A DNA stretch of 39,000 nt from Pseudomonadota bacterium (GCA_021809525.1 JAKAYU010000009.1:1-39000), one strand, 5' to 3'; numbered from the stretch's first letter, positions 1-11,985 are shown. Program-made: numbers and translations. The notes: a model not told the origin generated them from the sequence alone.

Positions 1-2
1 AC

Positions 3-587
3 GTGATAGATGCGTTCCGCCACGCCGCCCAGCCGTTGTTCGATCCGCTCGGCTTTCTGCACCTGACGCTCGGCCGGGCGCACGAGGCGGTGGTCAAGCT
101 CGGCGAGCATTCGCCCATCGACCAGCGGCCGCGCGCCACCTGCGCGCTGTGCCTGGTACAGCAGGGCGCCTCCTGGTGGGCGCACATCGGCGACAGCCGC
201 ATCTATCACGTGCGCGGCGGGAAACTCATCGGGCGCAGCCGCGATCACAGTCATGTCGAAGGGCTGCTGCGCGAGGGGCTGATCACCGCCGAGCAGGCCC
301 AGGCCCACCCGATGCGCAATTACGTCGAATGCTGCCTCGGCGGCGGACCGATCCTGCCGGACATGGCGCTCACGCGCCGACGCCCGCTCGAGGCAGGCGA
401 TGCGCTGCTCGTGTGCAGTGACGGGCTGTGGGGTCCGCTGAAGGACGAGGAGCTCGCCGGGGAGCTCGGCGCGCCGACGACACCGCTGCGCGACAAGCTG
501 CTCGACCTGGCCCGGCGCTCGGTCCGGCGCGCCGGCGCCGGCAGCGACAACACTTCGGCCGCCGCGCTGCGGTGGCTCGGCGACTGA
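3..587 (+). CDS. PP2C-family serine/threonine protein phosphatase (5' end probably outside the window)
   Basis: Motifs WWAHIGDSRIYHVRGGKL, RDHSH and LLVCSDGLWG typical of PP2C; sits upstream of rph. Confidence 0.85.
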   Translation: MIDAFRHAAQPLFDPLGFLHLTLGRAHEAVVKLGEHSPIDQRPRATCALCLVQQGASWWAHIGDSRIYHVRGGKLIGRSRDHSHVEGLLREGLITAEQAQAHPMRNYVECCLGGGPILPDMALTRRRPLEAGDALLVCSDGLWGPLKDEELAGELGAPTTPLRDKLLDLARRSVRRAGAGSDNTSAAALRWLGD

Positions 588-608
588 TCAGGAGCGACAG
601 GACAGAAG

Positions 609-1328
609 ATGACCCGACCGAGCGGACGCGCCGCCGATCAGATGCGGCCCGTGACTTTTACGCGCCGGTTCGCCAAGCACGCCGAAGGGGTGGTGCTGGT
701 GGAGTTCGGCGATACCCAGGTCCTGTGCACCGCGAGCGTGGAGGAGTCGGTGCCGGCCTTTCTGCGCGGCAAGGGCCAGGGCTGGGTCACTGCCGAGTAC
801 GGCATGCTGCCGCGTTCGACCCACAGCCGCTCCCAGCGCGAGGCGGCCCGCGGCAAGCAAAGCGGCCGCACGCTGGAGATCCAGCGCCTGATCGGCCGCT
901 CGCTGCGCGCGGTGGTCGACTTGAAGGGGCTCGGCGAGCGCACCATCACCATCGACTGCGATGTGCTGCAGGCCGACGGCGGAACGCGCACCGCCTCGAT
1001 CGCCGGCGGTTATGTTGCTCTGGCGCAGGCGTGCCGCGGACTTGAGCGCAAGCGGCTGATCCCGCGCACGCCCCTGCACGGGCAGGTGGCGGCCATTTCG
1101 GTGGGCATCGTCGGCGGCGTCACGGTGCTCGATCTGGATTATCCGGAGGACTCGCAGGCCGAAGTCGACATGAACGTGGTCATGAACGACGGCGGCGCGT
1201 TCATCGAGGTGCAGGGCACCGCCGAGGGGCATGCGTTCCGCCGCCACGAACTCGATGCCATGCTCGAGCTGGCCGCCGGCGGCATCGAGCGGCTCTTCCC
1301 GCTGCAGGCCAAGGCGATCGAGGCGTGA
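609..1328 (+). CDS. rph: Ribonuclease PH
   Basis: [21 protein letters not shown]..., [40 protein letters not shown] are characteristic of RNase PH. Confidence 0.97.
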   Translation: MTRPSGRAADQMRPVTFTRRFAKHAEGVVLVEFGDTQVLCTASVEESVPAFLRGKGQGWVTAEYGMLPRSTHSRSQREAARGKQSGRTLEIQRLIGRSLRAVVDLKGLGERTITIDCDVLQADGGTRTASIAGGYVALAQACRGLERKRLIPRTPLHGQVAAISVGIVGGVTVLDLDYPEDSQAEVDMNVVMNDGGAFIEVQGTAEGHAFRRHELDAMLELAAGGIERLFPLQAKAIEA

Positions 1329-2560
1329 AAGTCGTACTGGCCAGCGGCAACCCGGGCAAGCTGCGCGAGCTCGCGCAGCTGCTCGCGCCCTCGGGCCTGG
1401 CGGTATTGCCACAATCGGCCTTCGGGCTCGAGACACCACCGGAGACCGGCACGACCTTTCGCGACAACGCGCTGCTGAAGGCGCGGCACGTGGCCCGGCT
1501 GACGGGTCTCGCGGCGCTCGCCGACGATTCCGGTATCGAGGTCGATGTGCTGCAGGGGCGTCCCGGGGTGTACTCGGCCCGCTACGCCGGCGAGGGGGCG
1601 AGCGATGAAGCCAATCTGCGCAAGCTCTTGGCCGAGCTCGACGGCGTGCCCGAGGAGGCGCGCGCGGCGCGCTATCGCTGTGTCATGGTGCTCGTGCGCC
1701 ACCCGGAGGATCCCGATCCGCTGATCACCGAGGGCACCTGGGAGGGGCGGATCACCCGCGCGCCGCGCGGCAGCGGGGGCTTCGGCTACGACCCGGTCTT
1801 TCTGCCGGAGGGCTCGACGCGCACGGCGGCGGAGCTCGAGCCGCAGGAGAAGAACGCCCTCAGCCATCGAGGGCAAGCCTTGCGGGCCCTCGCCGCGCGC
1901 GCCGCCGAGCTCTTCGCGGCCCCTTGCGGGGCGGCTCCCGCGCCGGCGCGCCGGGGGCGACTGTTCGTGCTGGCGGCGCCCTCGGGAGCCGGCAAGACCT
2001 CTCTGGTCCGCGCGCTGCTTGAGCGTAAGCCGCAGCTGCATATGTCCATCTCCCACACCACCCGGCCGAAGCGGGCCACCGAAGCCGATGGGCGCGAATA
2101 CCACTTCGTCACGCTCGAGCAGTTCGAGCAGATGATCGCCGAGAAGCGCTTTCTGGAGCACGCCCGGGTGTTCGGCAACTGCTACGGCACGGCGCGCGAG
2201 CCACTCGAGCAGCGGCTCGCCTCCGGGGGCGATGTGGTGCTCGAGATCGACTGGCAGGGGGCCCGCCAAGTGCGCCTCGCGCTGCCGCAGTGCGAGACCA
2301 TTTTCGTGCTGCCGCCTTCGCGTGAGGCGCTCGAGCAGCGCCTGCGCGGTCGAGCTACTGACTCAGCTGAGGTGATCGCGCGGCGGCTGCGCGAGGCGGT
2401 CAGCGACATGGCGCACTGGAACGAATTCGACTACGTCGTCGTGAACGACGATTTCGCGCGCGCCGTCGAGGATCTGGTGCACATCGTGGAAGGCCGGGGC
2501 GCAGGGCTCGTGGCCTCGCGGCCGGCGCTGGCGCCGCTGCTGGCGCGCCTGCTGGCCTGA
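1325..2560 (+). CDS. Bifunctional fusion: RdgB/HAM1-type dITP/XTP pyrophosphatase (N-term) + guanylate kinase (C-term)
   Basis: Single uninterrupted 411-aa frame. N-half [20 protein letters not shown]...[25 protein letters not shown]...GGFGYDPVF (RdgB); C-half [20 protein letters not shown]...[22 protein letters not shown]...[14 protein letters not shown] (Gmk). GTG start overlaps rph stop (GTGA). Confidence 0.92.
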   Translation: MKVVLASGNPGKLRELAQLLAPSGLAVLPQSAFGLETPPETGTTFRDNALLKARHVARLTGLAALADDSGIEVDVLQGRPGVYSARYAGEGASDEANLRKLLAELDGVPEEARAARYRCVMVLVRHPEDPDPLITEGTWEGRITRAPRGSGGFGYDPVFLPEGSTRTAAELEPQEKNALSHRGQALRALAARAAELFAAPCGAAPAPARRGRLFVLAAPSGAGKTSLVRALLERKPQLHMSISHTTRPKRATEADGREYHFVTLEQFEQMIAEKRFLEHARVFGNCYGTAREPLEQRLASGGDVVLEIDWQGARQVRLALPQCETIFVLPPSREALEQRLRGRATDSAEVIARRLREAVSDMAHWNEFDYVVVNDDFARAVEDLVHIVEGRGAGLVASRPALAPLLARLLA

Positions 2561-2640
2561 GCGGCCATGCTTGCCGTATAGTAGAGGCTTCTCGCGCGCT
2601 TGCTGCGCGCTTCACTCCATTTCAGCACTCAAGAATCGCC

Positions 2641-2934
2641 ATGGCCCGCATCACCGTCGAAGACTGCCTGCAGAACGTCGATAACCTCTTTCAGCTGGTG
2701 ATTCTGGCGGCACAGCGCGCACGACGGCTGGCCAACGGGGCCGAGCCGACTGTCCCCCTTGAGAATGACAAGCCGACGGTGGTCGCGCTGCGCGAGATCG
2801 CCGCGGGCAACGTTACGCTCGAGATGCTGCGCGAGCCGGAACCGCCGCCGCCGGCCGAGCCGGCCGCCCCGGATGTACCCGAGCTGGACATGCAGTCCGC
2901 GTTCCGCGCGCCGCAGTTCGGCCTCGGCGAGTAG
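2641..2934 (+). CDS. rpoZ: DNA-directed RNA polymerase subunit omega
   Basis: [33 protein letters not shown]; gmk-rpoZ-spoT synteny. Confidence 0.96.
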   Translation: MARITVEDCLQNVDNLFQLVILAAQRARRLANGAEPTVPLENDKPTVVALREIAAGNVTLEMLREPEPPPPAEPAAPDVPELDMQSAFRAPQFGLGE

Positions 2935-2962
2935 CCAGCGGGGACCGGTAGCCTGCCGTGAT

Positions 2963-5185
2963 ATGGACTATGCGTCTTCCCTCCTCGGGCTGCTTCCCGG
3001 CGGAAGGCGCACCCCCGGGCTGAAGGAACTGCTGGCTACCGTCGGCAGCTACCTGCCGGCAGAGCAGGTCGCTCGCGTCCGCGCCGCCGCCGAATTCGGC
3101 GCATCGGCCCACGAGGGACAGAAGCGCCTCTCCGGCGAGCCGTACATCGCCCATCCGGTCGCGACCGCGGCCATCCTCGCGGACCTGCGGCTCGATGCCG
3201 ACACCCTGGTCGCGGCGATCCTGCACGACGTCATCGAGGACACCCCGACACCGAAGGACCAGCTCGCTGCGCGCTTCGGCGCCGACGTCGCCGAACTGGT
3301 CGACGGGGTGACCAAGCTCGATGCCATCCAGTTCAAGAACCGCGAAGAGGCGCAGGCGGAGTCCTTCCGCAAGATGCTGCTGGCGATGGTGCGCGATCTG
3401 CGCGTCATCCTGGTCAAGCTCGCCGACCGCACCCACAACATGCGCACCATCCAGGCGATGCCGCCGCACCGGCGGCGGGCCATCGCCCGCGAGACGCTGG
3501 ACATCTACGCGCCGATCGCCGAGCGGCTCGGCCTGTACAACCTGAAGCTTGAGCTCGAAGAGCTGGGCTTTCGCGCGCTGTATCCGCGCCGCTACCGGGT
3601 GCTCGAGTATGCCCTGCGCAAGGCGCGCGGCAATCAGAAGGAATTCCTGAAGAAGATCGAGCAGCAGCTGTCCGAGGCGCTGACGAAGCACGGCATCGAA
3701 GCGCGGGTCGAGATGCGCGAGAAGCACATCTACAGCATCTACAAGAAGATGCTGCGCAAACGCGCCTCGCTCGCCGAGATCGTCGACGTGTACGGCCTGC
3801 GCATCATCGTCGATGAGATCGACACCTGTTACCGCGCGATCGGCGTGGTGCACTCGGTGTTCAAGCCGATGCCCGGGCGCTTCAAGGACTACATCGCCAT
3901 CCCGCGCGTCAACGGCTACCAGTCGCTGCACACGACACTGTTCGGTCCGAATGCCGTGCCCATCGAAGTGCAGATCCGCACCGAGGACATGCACCGGGTC
4001 GCCGAGTCGGGCATCGCGGCGCACTGGAAATACAAGAGCGGGGAGGACGCCGGGTCGATGCAGCAGGCGCGCGCGCGCGAGTGGCTCTCGGGGCTGGTGG
4101 AGCTGCAGGAGGACGGCAGCTCGGAGGAGTTTCTCGAGAGCGTCAAGGTCGATCTGTATCCGGACAAAGTCTACGTGTTCACCCCGAAGGGCAAGATCCT
4201 GCGCCTGCCCTCCGGCGCCACCGTGGTCGATTTCGCCTACGCGGTGCACACCGACGTCGGCAACCGCTGTGTCGCGGCCAAGGTGGACCGCCGGCTCACG
4301 CCGCTGCGCACCGTGCTGCGCAACGGCCAGACCGTGGAGATCATCACCGCCAAGGGCGCGGTGCCGAACCCCGCCTGGGTCGGCTTCGTGGTCACCGCCA
4401 AGGCGCGCAGCGCCATCCGCCATTACCTCAAGGGCCTGCGCCGCAGCGAGGCGATCGCACTCGGCCAGCGGCTGCTCACCCAGGCGCTCGCGGAGTTCCA
4501 TCTGTCGTTCGAGGACGTGCCCGCTGCGACGCGCGATGCGATGCTCGGGGAGTTCGGCATGAAGGACATGGACGAGCTGCACGAGAAGATCGGCCTCGGG
4601 GAGCGCCTGGCGCCGCTCGTGGCGCGCCGGCTGCTGCCGGCGGGCGCGCCGGAACGCGGCGCCCAGTTGCCCGCGCCGCTCGCCATCGCCGGTACCGAGG
4701 GGCTGCTCGTGACCTACGCGCGCTGCTGCTTCCCGCTGCCGAACGACCCGGTGTTCGCGTTTCTGTCCGCCGGACGCGGTGTAGTGATCCATCGCGACCG
4801 CTGCGTGAACGTCGAGGACTACCGCAAGCATCCCGAGAAGTGGCTGCCGGTGAGCTGGCAGCCCTCCCCGGAGCGGTTGTTCAGCTGCGAGATCCGCGTG
4901 GACGTGGTCAACAGGACCGGCGTGCTCGCCGGGGTGGCGGCGGCCATCGCCAGCGCCGACACCAACATCCATCACGTCTCGATCGAGGAGCAGGAAGGCG
5001 ACGCATCGATTCTGACCTTCGAGCTGAAGGTGCGCGACCGCAAGCAGCTGGCGCACGTGATGCGCGTGATCCGTCGCTTGCCGGACGTCACGCGCGTCAG
5101 CCGCACGATCGCCGCCCATGCGCGCGGCGGCCGCGCCGACAGCGACGAGCTCGACGAGTCGGACTCCAACTCCCACACCCCATGA
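2963..5185 (+). CDS. spoT: Bifunctional (p)ppGpp synthetase/hydrolase SpoT (RelA/SpoT family)
   Basis: HD domain ([10 protein letters not shown]), synthetase ([49 protein letters not shown]), TGS and ACT regions; start chosen at ATG 2963 inside ORF 2759..5185. Confidence 0.95.
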   Translation: MDYASSLLGLLPGGRRTPGLKELLATVGSYLPAEQVARVRAAAEFGASAHEGQKRLSGEPYIAHPVATAAILADLRLDADTLVAAILHDVIEDTPTPKDQLAARFGADVAELVDGVTKLDAIQFKNREEAQAESFRKMLLAMVRDLRVILVKLADRTHNMRTIQAMPPHRRRAIARETLDIYAPIAERLGLYNLKLELEELGFRALYPRRYRVLEYALRKARGNQKEFLKKIEQQLSEALTKHGIEARVEMREKHIYSIYKKMLRKRASLAEIVDVYGLRIIVDEIDTCYRAIGVVHSVFKPMPGRFKDYIAIPRVNGYQSLHTTLFGPNAVPIEVQIRTEDMHRVAESGIAAHWKYKSGEDAGSMQQARAREWLSGLVELQEDGSSEEFLESVKVDLYPDKVYVFTPKGKILRLPSGATVVDFAYAVHTDVGNRCVAAKVDRRLTPLRTVLRNGQTVEIITAKGAVPNPAWVGFVVTAKARSAIRHYLKGLRRSEAIALGQRLLTQALAEFHLSFEDVPAATRDAMLGEFGMKDMDELHEKIGLGERLAPLVARRLLPAGAPERGAQLPAPLAIAGTEGLLVTYARCCFPLPNDPVFAFLSAGRGVVIHRDRCVNVEDYRKHPEKWLPVSWQPSPERLFSCEIRVDVVNRTGVLAGVAAAIASADTNIHHVSIEEQEGDASILTFELKVRDRKQLAHVMRVIRRLPDVTRVSRTIAAHARGGRADSDELDESDSNSHTP

Positions 5186-5193
5186 GGACACCC

Positions 5194-5577
5194 ATGAGCC
5201 GTACGATCATCCACACCGACAAGGCGCCGCCGGCCATCGGCACGTACTCCCAGGCCGTGCGCGCCGGGGACACGGTGTACCTGTCCGGACAGATTCCTCT
5301 CGACCCGGCCACGAAGGAGATGGTCACGGGCGGCATCGAGGCGGAGATCCGCCGCGTGTTCGACAACCTGCAGGCGCTCGCCGAGGCGGCCGGCGGGACG
5401 TTGGCGCAGGCGGTCAAGGTCAACGTCTATCTGACGGATCTCGCGCACTTCGCCAAGGTCAACGAGATCATGGCGCAGTACTTTCCGCAGCCCTACCCGG
5501 CCCGGGCCGCTGTCGGCGTGGCGCAGCTGCCGCGCGGCGCGCGCGTCGAGGCGGAGTGCATCCTGCACCTTGGCTGA
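5194..5577 (+). CDS. ridA: RidA family reactive intermediate/imine deaminase
   Basis: [38 protein letters not shown]...[21 protein letters not shown]. Confidence 0.95.
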   Translation: MSRTIIHTDKAPPAIGTYSQAVRAGDTVYLSGQIPLDPATKEMVTGGIEAEIRRVFDNLQALAEAAGGTLAQAVKVNVYLTDLAHFAKVNEIMAQYFPQPYPARAAVGVAQLPRGARVEAECILHLG

Positions 5578-7666
5578 GGCGGCGCGCAGCAGCACGAACG
5601 AACAGCGCCCGGTGACGGCGCTGCGCGGCGTCGGCGCGGCGCTCGCCGGGCGTCTGCGCCGCCTGGGCATCACGCAGGTGCAGGATCTGCTGTTCGTCCT
5701 GCCCGTCGACTACGACGACCGCACCGAGTGTCGGCGCATCGGGGAGCTCTACCCCGGCATGCGCGCGCTCGTGGAAGGCGAGGTACAGCTGACCGAGGTG
5801 GTCTTGCGCCGCCGGCGCCAGCTGCTGACGCGCCTGTCCGACGGGTCGGGGTTCCTCACCTTGAGGTTCTTCCACTTCTCCGCCAGCCAGCAGGAGGGCC
5901 TCGCGCGCGGCACGCGCCTGCGTTGCTTCGGGGAGGTGCGCCGCGGTCCTCAGGGCCTGGAGATGGTCCACCCCGAATACCGGCGCGTCACCGAGCGCTG
6001 CGAGGCGGTGGAGGATACGCTGACGCCGCTTTATCCCCTGACGGAAGGGGTAACGCAAGGCCGCCTGCGCATGCTGATCACGCAGGCGCTGCGCGAGCTC
6101 GACGGCGCCGGGGTGCGCGACTGGGTGCCGCGGGAGCTGCTGGAGGATCTGCGGCTGCCTTCGCTGCGCGAGGCGCTGCACTACGTGCACCGGCCGCCGA
6201 AGAACGCGCGGCTCGAGGAACTCTCCGCCCGCCGCCACCCGGCGCAACGGCGTCTGGCCTTCGAAGAGCTGCTCGCCCATCAGGCGAATCTGCGGCTGTT
6301 GAAGCGGGCCACCCGGACCGATCCGGCCTGGGCGCTCGAGGATGCCGAGGGGCTCGCTGCGCGGCTGCTTGCGGCGCTGCCCTTCCGGCTGACCGGCGCG
6401 CAGGCACGGGCGCTCGCGGAGGTCGAAGCCGATCTGCGCGCCGAGCGGCCGATGGTGCGGCTCGTGCAGGGCGACGTCGGGTGCGGCAAGACCGTGGTGG
6501 CGGCGCTGGCGGCGGCAAGGGCCGCCGGCAGCGGCCTGCAGGCCGCTCTGATGGCACCGACCGAGCTGCTCGCGGAGCAGCACGCGCGCAATTTTCGCGC
6601 CTGGCTGCAGCCGCTCGGACTGCCGGTGGCGCTGCTCTCGGGCGCCCAGCCGGCGCGGACTCGGCGCAGCGCGCTCGAGGCGGTTGCCTCCGGCGAAGTG
6701 CGGGTGGTGGTCGGCACGCACGCGCTGTTCCAGGAGGGCATCGAGTTCGCCCACCTCGCGCTGGTGATCGTGGACGAGCAGCACCGCTTCGGGGTGACGC
6801 AGCGCCTGCGCCTGCAGGAGAAGGGCCGCGGCGGCGGGCGCTTCCCGCATCAGCTGATCATGACGGCGACGCCCATTCCGCGCACGCTTGCCATGACCGC
6901 CTACGCCGATCTCGACGTCTCGGTGATCGATGAGCTGCCGCCCGGCCGCACGCCGGTGCAGACCGTGGTCGTGCCCGAACAGCGCCGCGACGAGGTGGTG
7001 GCGCGGGTCGAGCAGGCGTGCCGCTCGGGACGGCAGGTCTACTGGGTGTGCCCGCTGATCGAGGAATCCGAGGAGCTGCGCGCCCAGGCCGCGGAGGAGA
7101 CCGCCGCCGTGCTCGCCGAGGCGTTGCCTGAGCTGCGCGTCGGCCTCGTGCATGGCCGGCTCGCTTCGGCGAAGAAGGACGACGCGATGCTCGCCTTCAA
7201 GGCCGGTCGCATCCAGCTGCTCGTCGCCACGACTGTCATCGAGGTCGGAGTGGACGTGCCGAACGCGACGCTCATGGTGATCGAGAACGCCGAGCGCATG
7301 GGGCTCGCGCAGCTGCATCAGCTGCGCGGGCGCGTGGGGCGCGGCGCGGCGGCGAGCAGCTGCGTGCTGCTGTACCGCGCGCCGCTCTCCCCGCTCGCGC
7401 GGCGGCGCCTGGAGGTCATGCGCCGGACCAATGACGGCTTCGAGATCGCCCGCCGCGACCTGGAGCTGCGCGGACCGGGGGAACTGCTCGGCACGCGCCA
7501 GACGGGGCTCGCGCAGATGCGAGTCGCGGATCTGATGCGCGACGCCGATCTGCTGCCGCGGGTGCAGGCGGCCGCTGAGGTGCTCCTTGCCGAGTATCCG
7601 GATAATATCGCGGCGCTTTCGGCCCGCTGGATCGCCGGTGGGGAGCAATACGGGAGAGTAGGGTAG
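5570..7666 (+). CDS. recG: ATP-dependent DNA helicase RecG
   Basis: Helicase motifs [86 protein letters not shown] start overlaps ridA end. Confidence 0.95.
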   Translation: MAEAARSSTNEQRPVTALRGVGAALAGRLRRLGITQVQDLLFVLPVDYDDRTECRRIGELYPGMRALVEGEVQLTEVVLRRRRQLLTRLSDGSGFLTLRFFHFSASQQEGLARGTRLRCFGEVRRGPQGLEMVHPEYRRVTERCEAVEDTLTPLYPLTEGVTQGRLRMLITQALRELDGAGVRDWVPRELLEDLRLPSLREALHYVHRPPKNARLEELSARRHPAQRRLAFEELLAHQANLRLLKRATRTDPAWALEDAEGLAARLLAALPFRLTGAQARALAEVEADLRAERPMVRLVQGDVGCGKTVVAALAAARAAGSGLQAALMAPTELLAEQHARNFRAWLQPLGLPVALLSGAQPARTRRSALEAVASGEVRVVVGTHALFQEGIEFAHLALVIVDEQHRFGVTQRLRLQEKGRGGGRFPHQLIMTATPIPRTLAMTAYADLDVSVIDELPPGRTPVQTVVVPEQRRDEVVARVEQACRSGRQVYWVCPLIEESEELRAQAAEETAAVLAEALPELRVGLVHGRLASAKKDDAMLAFKAGRIQLLVATTVIEVGVDVPNATLMVIENAERMGLAQLHQLRGRVGRGAAASSCVLLYRAPLSPLARRRLEVMRRTNDGFEIARRDLELRGPGELLGTRQTGLAQMRVADLMRDADLLPRVQAAAEVLLAEYPDNIAALSARWIAGGEQYGRVG

Positions 7667-7671
7667 TCACC

Positions 7672-8601
7672 ATGTCAGCCGCGATCGATCAACTCGGCCC
7701 GAAGCGCGGACCGGACGAAGCGCCGCTTGCGCACCGCCTGGCGCGGCGGATCGAGGAGTACGGGCGGCTGGCGCGTTTCGACCGGCCGATCGGCACCTGG
7801 CTGCTGCTCTGGCCGGCGCTGTGGGCACTGTGGATCGCGGGCCGCGGCCGCCCCGATCCGGCCGTGCTCATCATCTTCGTGCTCGGCGTCATCGTGATGC
7901 GTGCCGCCGGCTGCATCATCAACGATTTCGCCGACCGCAACATCGATCCGCACGTCAAGCGCACGCGCGACCGCCCGCTCGCCGCGCGCAGAGTCTCGCC
8001 GCTCGAGGCGCTGACGTTGTTCGTCGTGCTGATGCTGTTCGCTCTGTGGCTGGTGAGCCGGCTGAACCGGCTCACGGTCGAACTGGCCGTCATCGGCGCG
8101 GCGCTCACCGCCTCCTATCCGTTCGTGAAGCGCTTCTTCCCCCTGCCGCAGTTGTATCTCGGCCTGTCGTTCGGCGGCTGGAGCATCCCGATGGCGTTCG
8201 CCGCCGAGCTCGGCGCGGTGCCGCGCGTGGCCTGGGTGCTGTACATCGCGGCGGTGGTGTGGGCGGTGGTGTACGACACGCTCTACGCCATGGTCGACCG
8301 CGACGATGACCGCAGGATCGGCGTGCAGTCGAGCGCGCTGCTGTTCGCCGATCTCGACCGGCTGCTCATCGGGGTGCTGCAGGTGATGATGCTCGCGGCT
8401 CTCGCGCTCGCCGGGCACGATTTGAAGCTGGGCGCGTGGTACGCGGCCGCACTCGCCGGCGCCGCGGTGCTCTTCGCCTATCAGCAATGGCTCATCCGCC
8501 GGCGCGAGCCGGCGGCTTGCCTGCGGGCCTTCCTCAACAACAATTACGTCGGCATGGCGATCTTCATCGGCGTGGCGCTGCAGTTCATCTACGCCCGCTG
8601 A
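7672..8601 (+). CDS. ubiA: 4-hydroxybenzoate octaprenyltransferase
   Basis: [71 protein letters not shown]. Confidence 0.95.
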   Translation: MSAAIDQLGPKRGPDEAPLAHRLARRIEEYGRLARFDRPIGTWLLLWPALWALWIAGRGRPDPAVLIIFVLGVIVMRAAGCIINDFADRNIDPHVKRTRDRPLAARRVSPLEALTLFVVLMLFALWLVSRLNRLTVELAVIGAALTASYPFVKRFFPLPQLYLGLSFGGWSIPMAFAAELGAVPRVAWVLYIAAVVWAVVYDTLYAMVDRDDDRRIGVQSSALLFADLDRLLIGVLQVMMLAALALAGHDLKLGAWYAAALAGAAVLFAYQQWLIRRREPAACLRAFLNNNYVGMAIFIGVALQFIYAR

Positions 8602-8647
8602 GGTGCCGCGCAACTTTTGCGCGCCGGCGGTGTTTTCAAGTCGGACG

Positions 8648-8666
8648 GGCGCGCGCGGCGCGCGCC
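8648..8666. repeat. Perfect 9-bp inverted repeat GGCGCGCGC-G-GCGCGCGCC
   Basis: Read directly; lies about 28 bp upstream of the TM2-protein start codon. Confidence 0.7.
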
Positions 8667-8693
8667 GGGTGGCTGGACAAAAGGGGGCGCGTC

Positions 8694-9035
8694 ATGAACG
8701 CAAATGCCGATCCGAGCACGACTGCCAGCGCGCAGATGGTGTTCTGCCGGGCCTGCGGCCGGCAGATTCACGTGAGCGCGGCGAGCTGCCCGGGCTGCGG
8801 GGCGAGGCAGATCGCCGCGGGGGAGTCCGAGAAACTGCTGCTGCCGGCGTTTGTGCTGTGCATCGTCTTCGGCTACCTCGGCGCACACCGTTACTACGCC
8901 GGGAAGATCGGCACCGGAATCCTGATGCTGATCACCGCCGGCGGGTTGGGCATCTGGGTGCTGATCGACCTGATCCTGCTGCTGTCGGGCTCCTCCACCG
9001 ACAGCGAGGGCAAGAAGCTCAAGCGCTGGGTGTAA
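8694..9035 (+). CDS. TM2-domain protein with N-terminal zinc-ribbon-like motif
   Basis: CRACGRQIHVSAASCPGCGARQ zinc ribbon; FGYLGAHRYYAGKIGTGILMLITAGGLGIWVLIDLILLL TM2 domain. Confidence 0.85.
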   Translation: MNANADPSTTASAQMVFCRACGRQIHVSAASCPGCGARQIAAGESEKLLLPAFVLCIVFGYLGAHRYYAGKIGTGILMLITAGGLGIWVLIDLILLLSGSSTDSEGKKLKRWV

Positions 9036-9045
9036 GGCGGGCGGC

Positions 9046-10266
9046 TCAGAAGGTCAGCATCACCCTGAGGAGCCCGAGCACCGTGTCCGGAGTGCCCCCC
9101 CCGCCGGGATGCTGCCAGTACTCCAGGTCCGGCTGGACGGTCCAGCCGTGGGAGGCGTCGAACTGGTAGTAGGCCTCGATCTCGCTCTCGAAGCCGCGAG
9201 TGAGGCCGGCTCGTGCGCTCAGGCGGCTGTCACTGTAGGCGATGCCGAGTTCATCGTGCGCTCGCGCCGCCCACGGACCGCTCCACACCACGCCGGCGCC
9301 GAAGTGCCGGCGCACCGCGGCCACCGCCGCGGGCGCGGAACCGAATTGCACGAACCCGCTGATGCCCCGGCGGCGCGCGCCGGCGGGGCGCCAGAACCGG
9401 CTGCTCGCCACCAGATACGCCCCGGCTGCGTGGTGCGTCACGCCGCCTGCGAAGCGCCGGAAGCGGCCCGTGTCGATCCAGCCGCCGATCTGCAGCTTCA
9501 CCGGCAGGCCGCCCCAGCGGCTGCGCCACGCCTCTTCCGAGACGAGCAGCGCGCCGCCGGGATCGTAGGGCAGCTCCGTCTCGTGATCACGGAACACGCC
9601 CAGCGAGAGCGACACGTGGCGGTTCGGATACACGAACACGTCCGCGCCCCAAGCGCCCTTCGGATAGGTCGGGAGCACGAACGTGCTGATCGAGGCGTCG
9701 GAGGAGAAGTCGAGGGAGAGGAAGTTGCCCCCGTACGGGACCGTGAAGAACTGGTCATCGACGTACATCAGACCGGCGCGTACGCGCACCGTGCGGCCGC
9801 GCAGATCCTGCTGATACCAGGCGCGGTCCACCGACGTGCCGGAATAAGCGTCCATGTTATCCGGGTCGGCGAGCGCAGGGACCTGACGCGTCGCGACGTT
9901 CGCGCCGCTGTGGCTCTGGGCATCGATGAACAGCGTGCCGCCGCGCCAACCGAGGAGCCGGCGCGTGTCGAGCGTGAGCGAAACATCGATCAACCGCTGC
10001 ACGTCGACGCCGAGGGCGTGGGGCAGCCCGCCGGCGAGCACGTGCGAGCCGTCCAGCTGCGCGAAGCCGCCGAACGCGATGCCGTGATGCTGCAGTTCGC
10101 GGGCCGTGGCCGCCACATGCGCCAGCCATGCCCGGGCACCCGAGGCGCCCTTGGGGCCGGCGCCAGACGCAGGGGAGGCGGCGGCGCGCGCTCCCGGGCT
10201 CAGCGCCCAGGCTCCGGCCAGCACGGTGAGGATCGCTGCGCGCGCGCGCCAGTGCTGCGGGTCCAT
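9046..10266 (-). CDS. Carbohydrate-selective porin, OprB family
   Basis: Signal peptide MDPQHWRARAAILTVLAGAWALSPGARAAA; outer-membrane beta-barrel features, SGTSVDRAWYQQDL, LGVFRDHETELPYDPGG, C-terminal aromatic ending LRVMLTF; start set at ATG 10266. Confidence 0.75.
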   Translation of the reverse strand: MDPQHWRARAAILTVLAGAWALSPGARAAASPASGAGPKGASGARAWLAHVAATARELQHHGIAFGGFAQLDGSHVLAGGLPHALGVDVQRLIDVSLTLDTRRLLGWRGGTLFIDAQSHSGANVATRQVPALADPDNMDAYSGTSVDRAWYQQDLRGRTVRVRAGLMYVDDQFFTVPYGGNFLSLDFSSDASISTFVLPTYPKGAWGADVFVYPNRHVSLSLGVFRDHETELPYDPGGALLVSEEAWRSRWGGLPVKLQIGGWIDTGRFRRFAGGVTHHAAGAYLVASSRFWRPAGARRRGISGFVQFGSAPAAVAAVRRHFGAGVVWSGPWAARAHDELGIAYSDSRLSARAGLTRGFESEIEAYYQFDASHGWTVQPDLEYWQHPGGGGTPDTVLGLLRVMLTF

Positions 10267-10440
10267 CGTCCTCGGAGGATGCGGCGTCAAAAGGCGAAAA
10301 GTATCAAGGCGCCATCCGGCGCGGTCAACGCGCGCCCGAGGCTCGCCCTGCGTGCCGTTTCCAGTCCCGAGGGAATTCAGTACAGTGCGCGCTCGACACG
10401 CGCGCGGTCGAGGCCGCGCCTCCCAGCGGCCCGAGCCGAA

Positions 10441-10806
10441 GTGAGTACACAGAAGAACCAGTCTTTCCGGCGCCGCCTGGGCTTCGCGCTCGCCGGCCTC
10501 GCGCACGCGCTGAAGGCCGAGCGCAGTCTGCGCGCCCAGGCGGCGGTGTTCGTGCCGGTGGTGGCGGCGCTCACCGCGCTGCGCCCCGGGGCGCTGTGGT
10601 GGGCGGCGGTGATGCTCTCGAGCGCAGGGGTGTTGGCCGCGGAGCTGTTCAACACCGCGCTCGAGGCGCTGGTCGATCACCTGCATCCGCAGCAGCACCC
10701 GCGCGTGCGGATCGTCAAGGACTGTGCGGCGGCCGCCGTCCTGATCGCGAGCCTGGGCGCTGTCGCCGTGGGCGTCGCCCTCGCCGTTCACCTCCTGCGT
10801 CGCTGA
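10441..10806 (+). CDS. dgkA: Diacylglycerol kinase
   Basis: RRLGFALAGLAHALKAERSLRAQA...AAELFNTALEALVDHLHPQQHPRVRIVKDCAAAAVLIAS; GTG start at 10441. Confidence 0.88.
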   Translation: MSTQKNQSFRRRLGFALAGLAHALKAERSLRAQAAVFVPVVAALTALRPGALWWAAVMLSSAGVLAAELFNTALEALVDHLHPQQHPRVRIVKDCAAAAVLIASLGAVAVGVALAVHLLRR

Positions 10807-10929
10807 TGGCGGACTGGCTAAAAAACGCGCAAACGTCGACCCGGCGAGGGCTGGTCCGTTGACAATTACCGCCTCCGCCGCGAACATGCGCGGCGCGGAA
10901 CGTCATCCGCCGACGCCCCCGGACCGCTC

Positions 10930-11985
10930 ATGATTGCATCGAATCCCGCCCTCTGCGGCGCCATCCGCCACGACTGGACGCTGCCGGAAGTCCAGGCGCT
11001 GTTCGCGCTGCCGCTGCTCGATCTGCTGCTGCATGCCCAGCGCGTGCACCGCGAGCACCATGAGCCGAACACGGTGCAGATGAGCACGCTGCTGTCGATC
11101 AAGACCGGCGCGTGTCCCGAGGACTGCGCCTACTGCCCGCAGAGCGTGCGCTACGAGACCGGGCTCGAGCCCGAGGCGCTGATGGAAGTCGCCGCGGTGC
11201 GCGAGCGCGCCGAGCGGGCGAGGGCCGCCGGCGCCACCCGCTTCTGCATGGGTGCGGCGTACCGCTCGCCGAAGGCGAAGGATCTGCGCGTCATCGCCGC
11301 GATGATCCGCGAGGTGCGCGCGCTCGGCATGGAAACTTGCGCCACCCTCGGCATGCTCACGCCCGAGCAGGCCCGGGAACTGAAGGACGCCGGCCTCGAC
11401 TACTACAATCACAATCTCGATACCTCGCCGGAGTTCTACGGCGAGATCATCACGACACGCACCTACCAGGAGCGGCTCGAGACGCTCGAGGCGGTGCGCG
11501 CGGCGGACCTCAAGGTGTGCTGCGGCGGCATTCTCGGCATGGGGGAGTCCCCGGCCGATCGCGCCAAACTGCTCCTGACGCTCGCCAATCTGCCCGAGCA
11601 CCCCGAGAGCGTGCCGATCAACCAGCTCGTGCAGGTCGAGGGCACACCGCTTGCCGGCAGCGCGCCGCTCGATCCGTTCGAGTTCATCCGCGCCATCGCC
11701 GTCGCGCGTCTGCTGATGCCGCGCGCGCACGTGCGTCTGTCCGCCGGCCGCACCGCCATGAGCGATGAGATGCAGGCGCTGTGCTTCATGGCGGGCGCCA
11801 ACTCCATCTTCTACGGCGAGAAGCTGCTCACCACCGGCAACCCGGACGTCGAGCGTGACCGCCGGCTGTTCGAGCGGCTGGGACTGAAGGGCGAAGCGGC
11901 CGCCGATACCGCCGACGCGCCGGCGCGGCCCGCGGCCGGCAGCGGATGCGCCTGCGCGCACGCCCATGCAGAGACGGTCGCTTGA
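10930..11985 (+). CDS. bioB: Biotin synthase
   Basis: [28 protein letters not shown] radical-SAM CxxxCxxC motif; first gene of a bioBFHCD array. Confidence 0.97.
   Translation: MIASNPALCGAIRHDWTLPEVQALFALPLLDLLLHAQRVHREHHEPNTVQMSTLLSIKTGACPEDCAYCPQSVRYETGLEPEALMEVAAVRERAERARAAGATRFCMGAAYRSPKAKDLRVIAAMIREVRALGMETCATLGMLTPEQARELKDAGLDYYNHNLDTSPEFYGEIITTRTYQERLETLEAVRAADLKVCCGGILGMGESPADRAKLLLTLANLPEHPESVPINQLVQVEGTPLAGSAPLDPFEFIRAIAVARLLMPRAHVRLSAGRTAMSDEMQALCFMAGANSIFYGEKLLTTGNPDVERDRRLFERLGLKGEAAADTADAPARPAAGSGCACAHAHAETVA

Noticed and set aside
1139-2269. 376-aa minus-strand ORF opposite rph/rdgB-gmk
   Set aside because: Antisense shadow ORF without recognisable domains.
2813-5191. 792-aa minus-strand ORF opposite spoT
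   Set aside because: Shadow ORF from high-GC codon bias; low-complexity His/Arg/Asp/Leu-rich translation with no domain, while spoT on the other strand is unmistakable.
5468-7648. 726-aa minus-strand ORF opposite recG
   Set aside because: Antisense shadow of a clear recG gene; composition and lack of motifs indicate non-coding.
10807-10929. BirA operator upstream of bioB
   Set aside because: A TTGACA-like element exists at 10859-10864, but no TTGTAAACC-N-GGTTTACAA type palindrome is visible.
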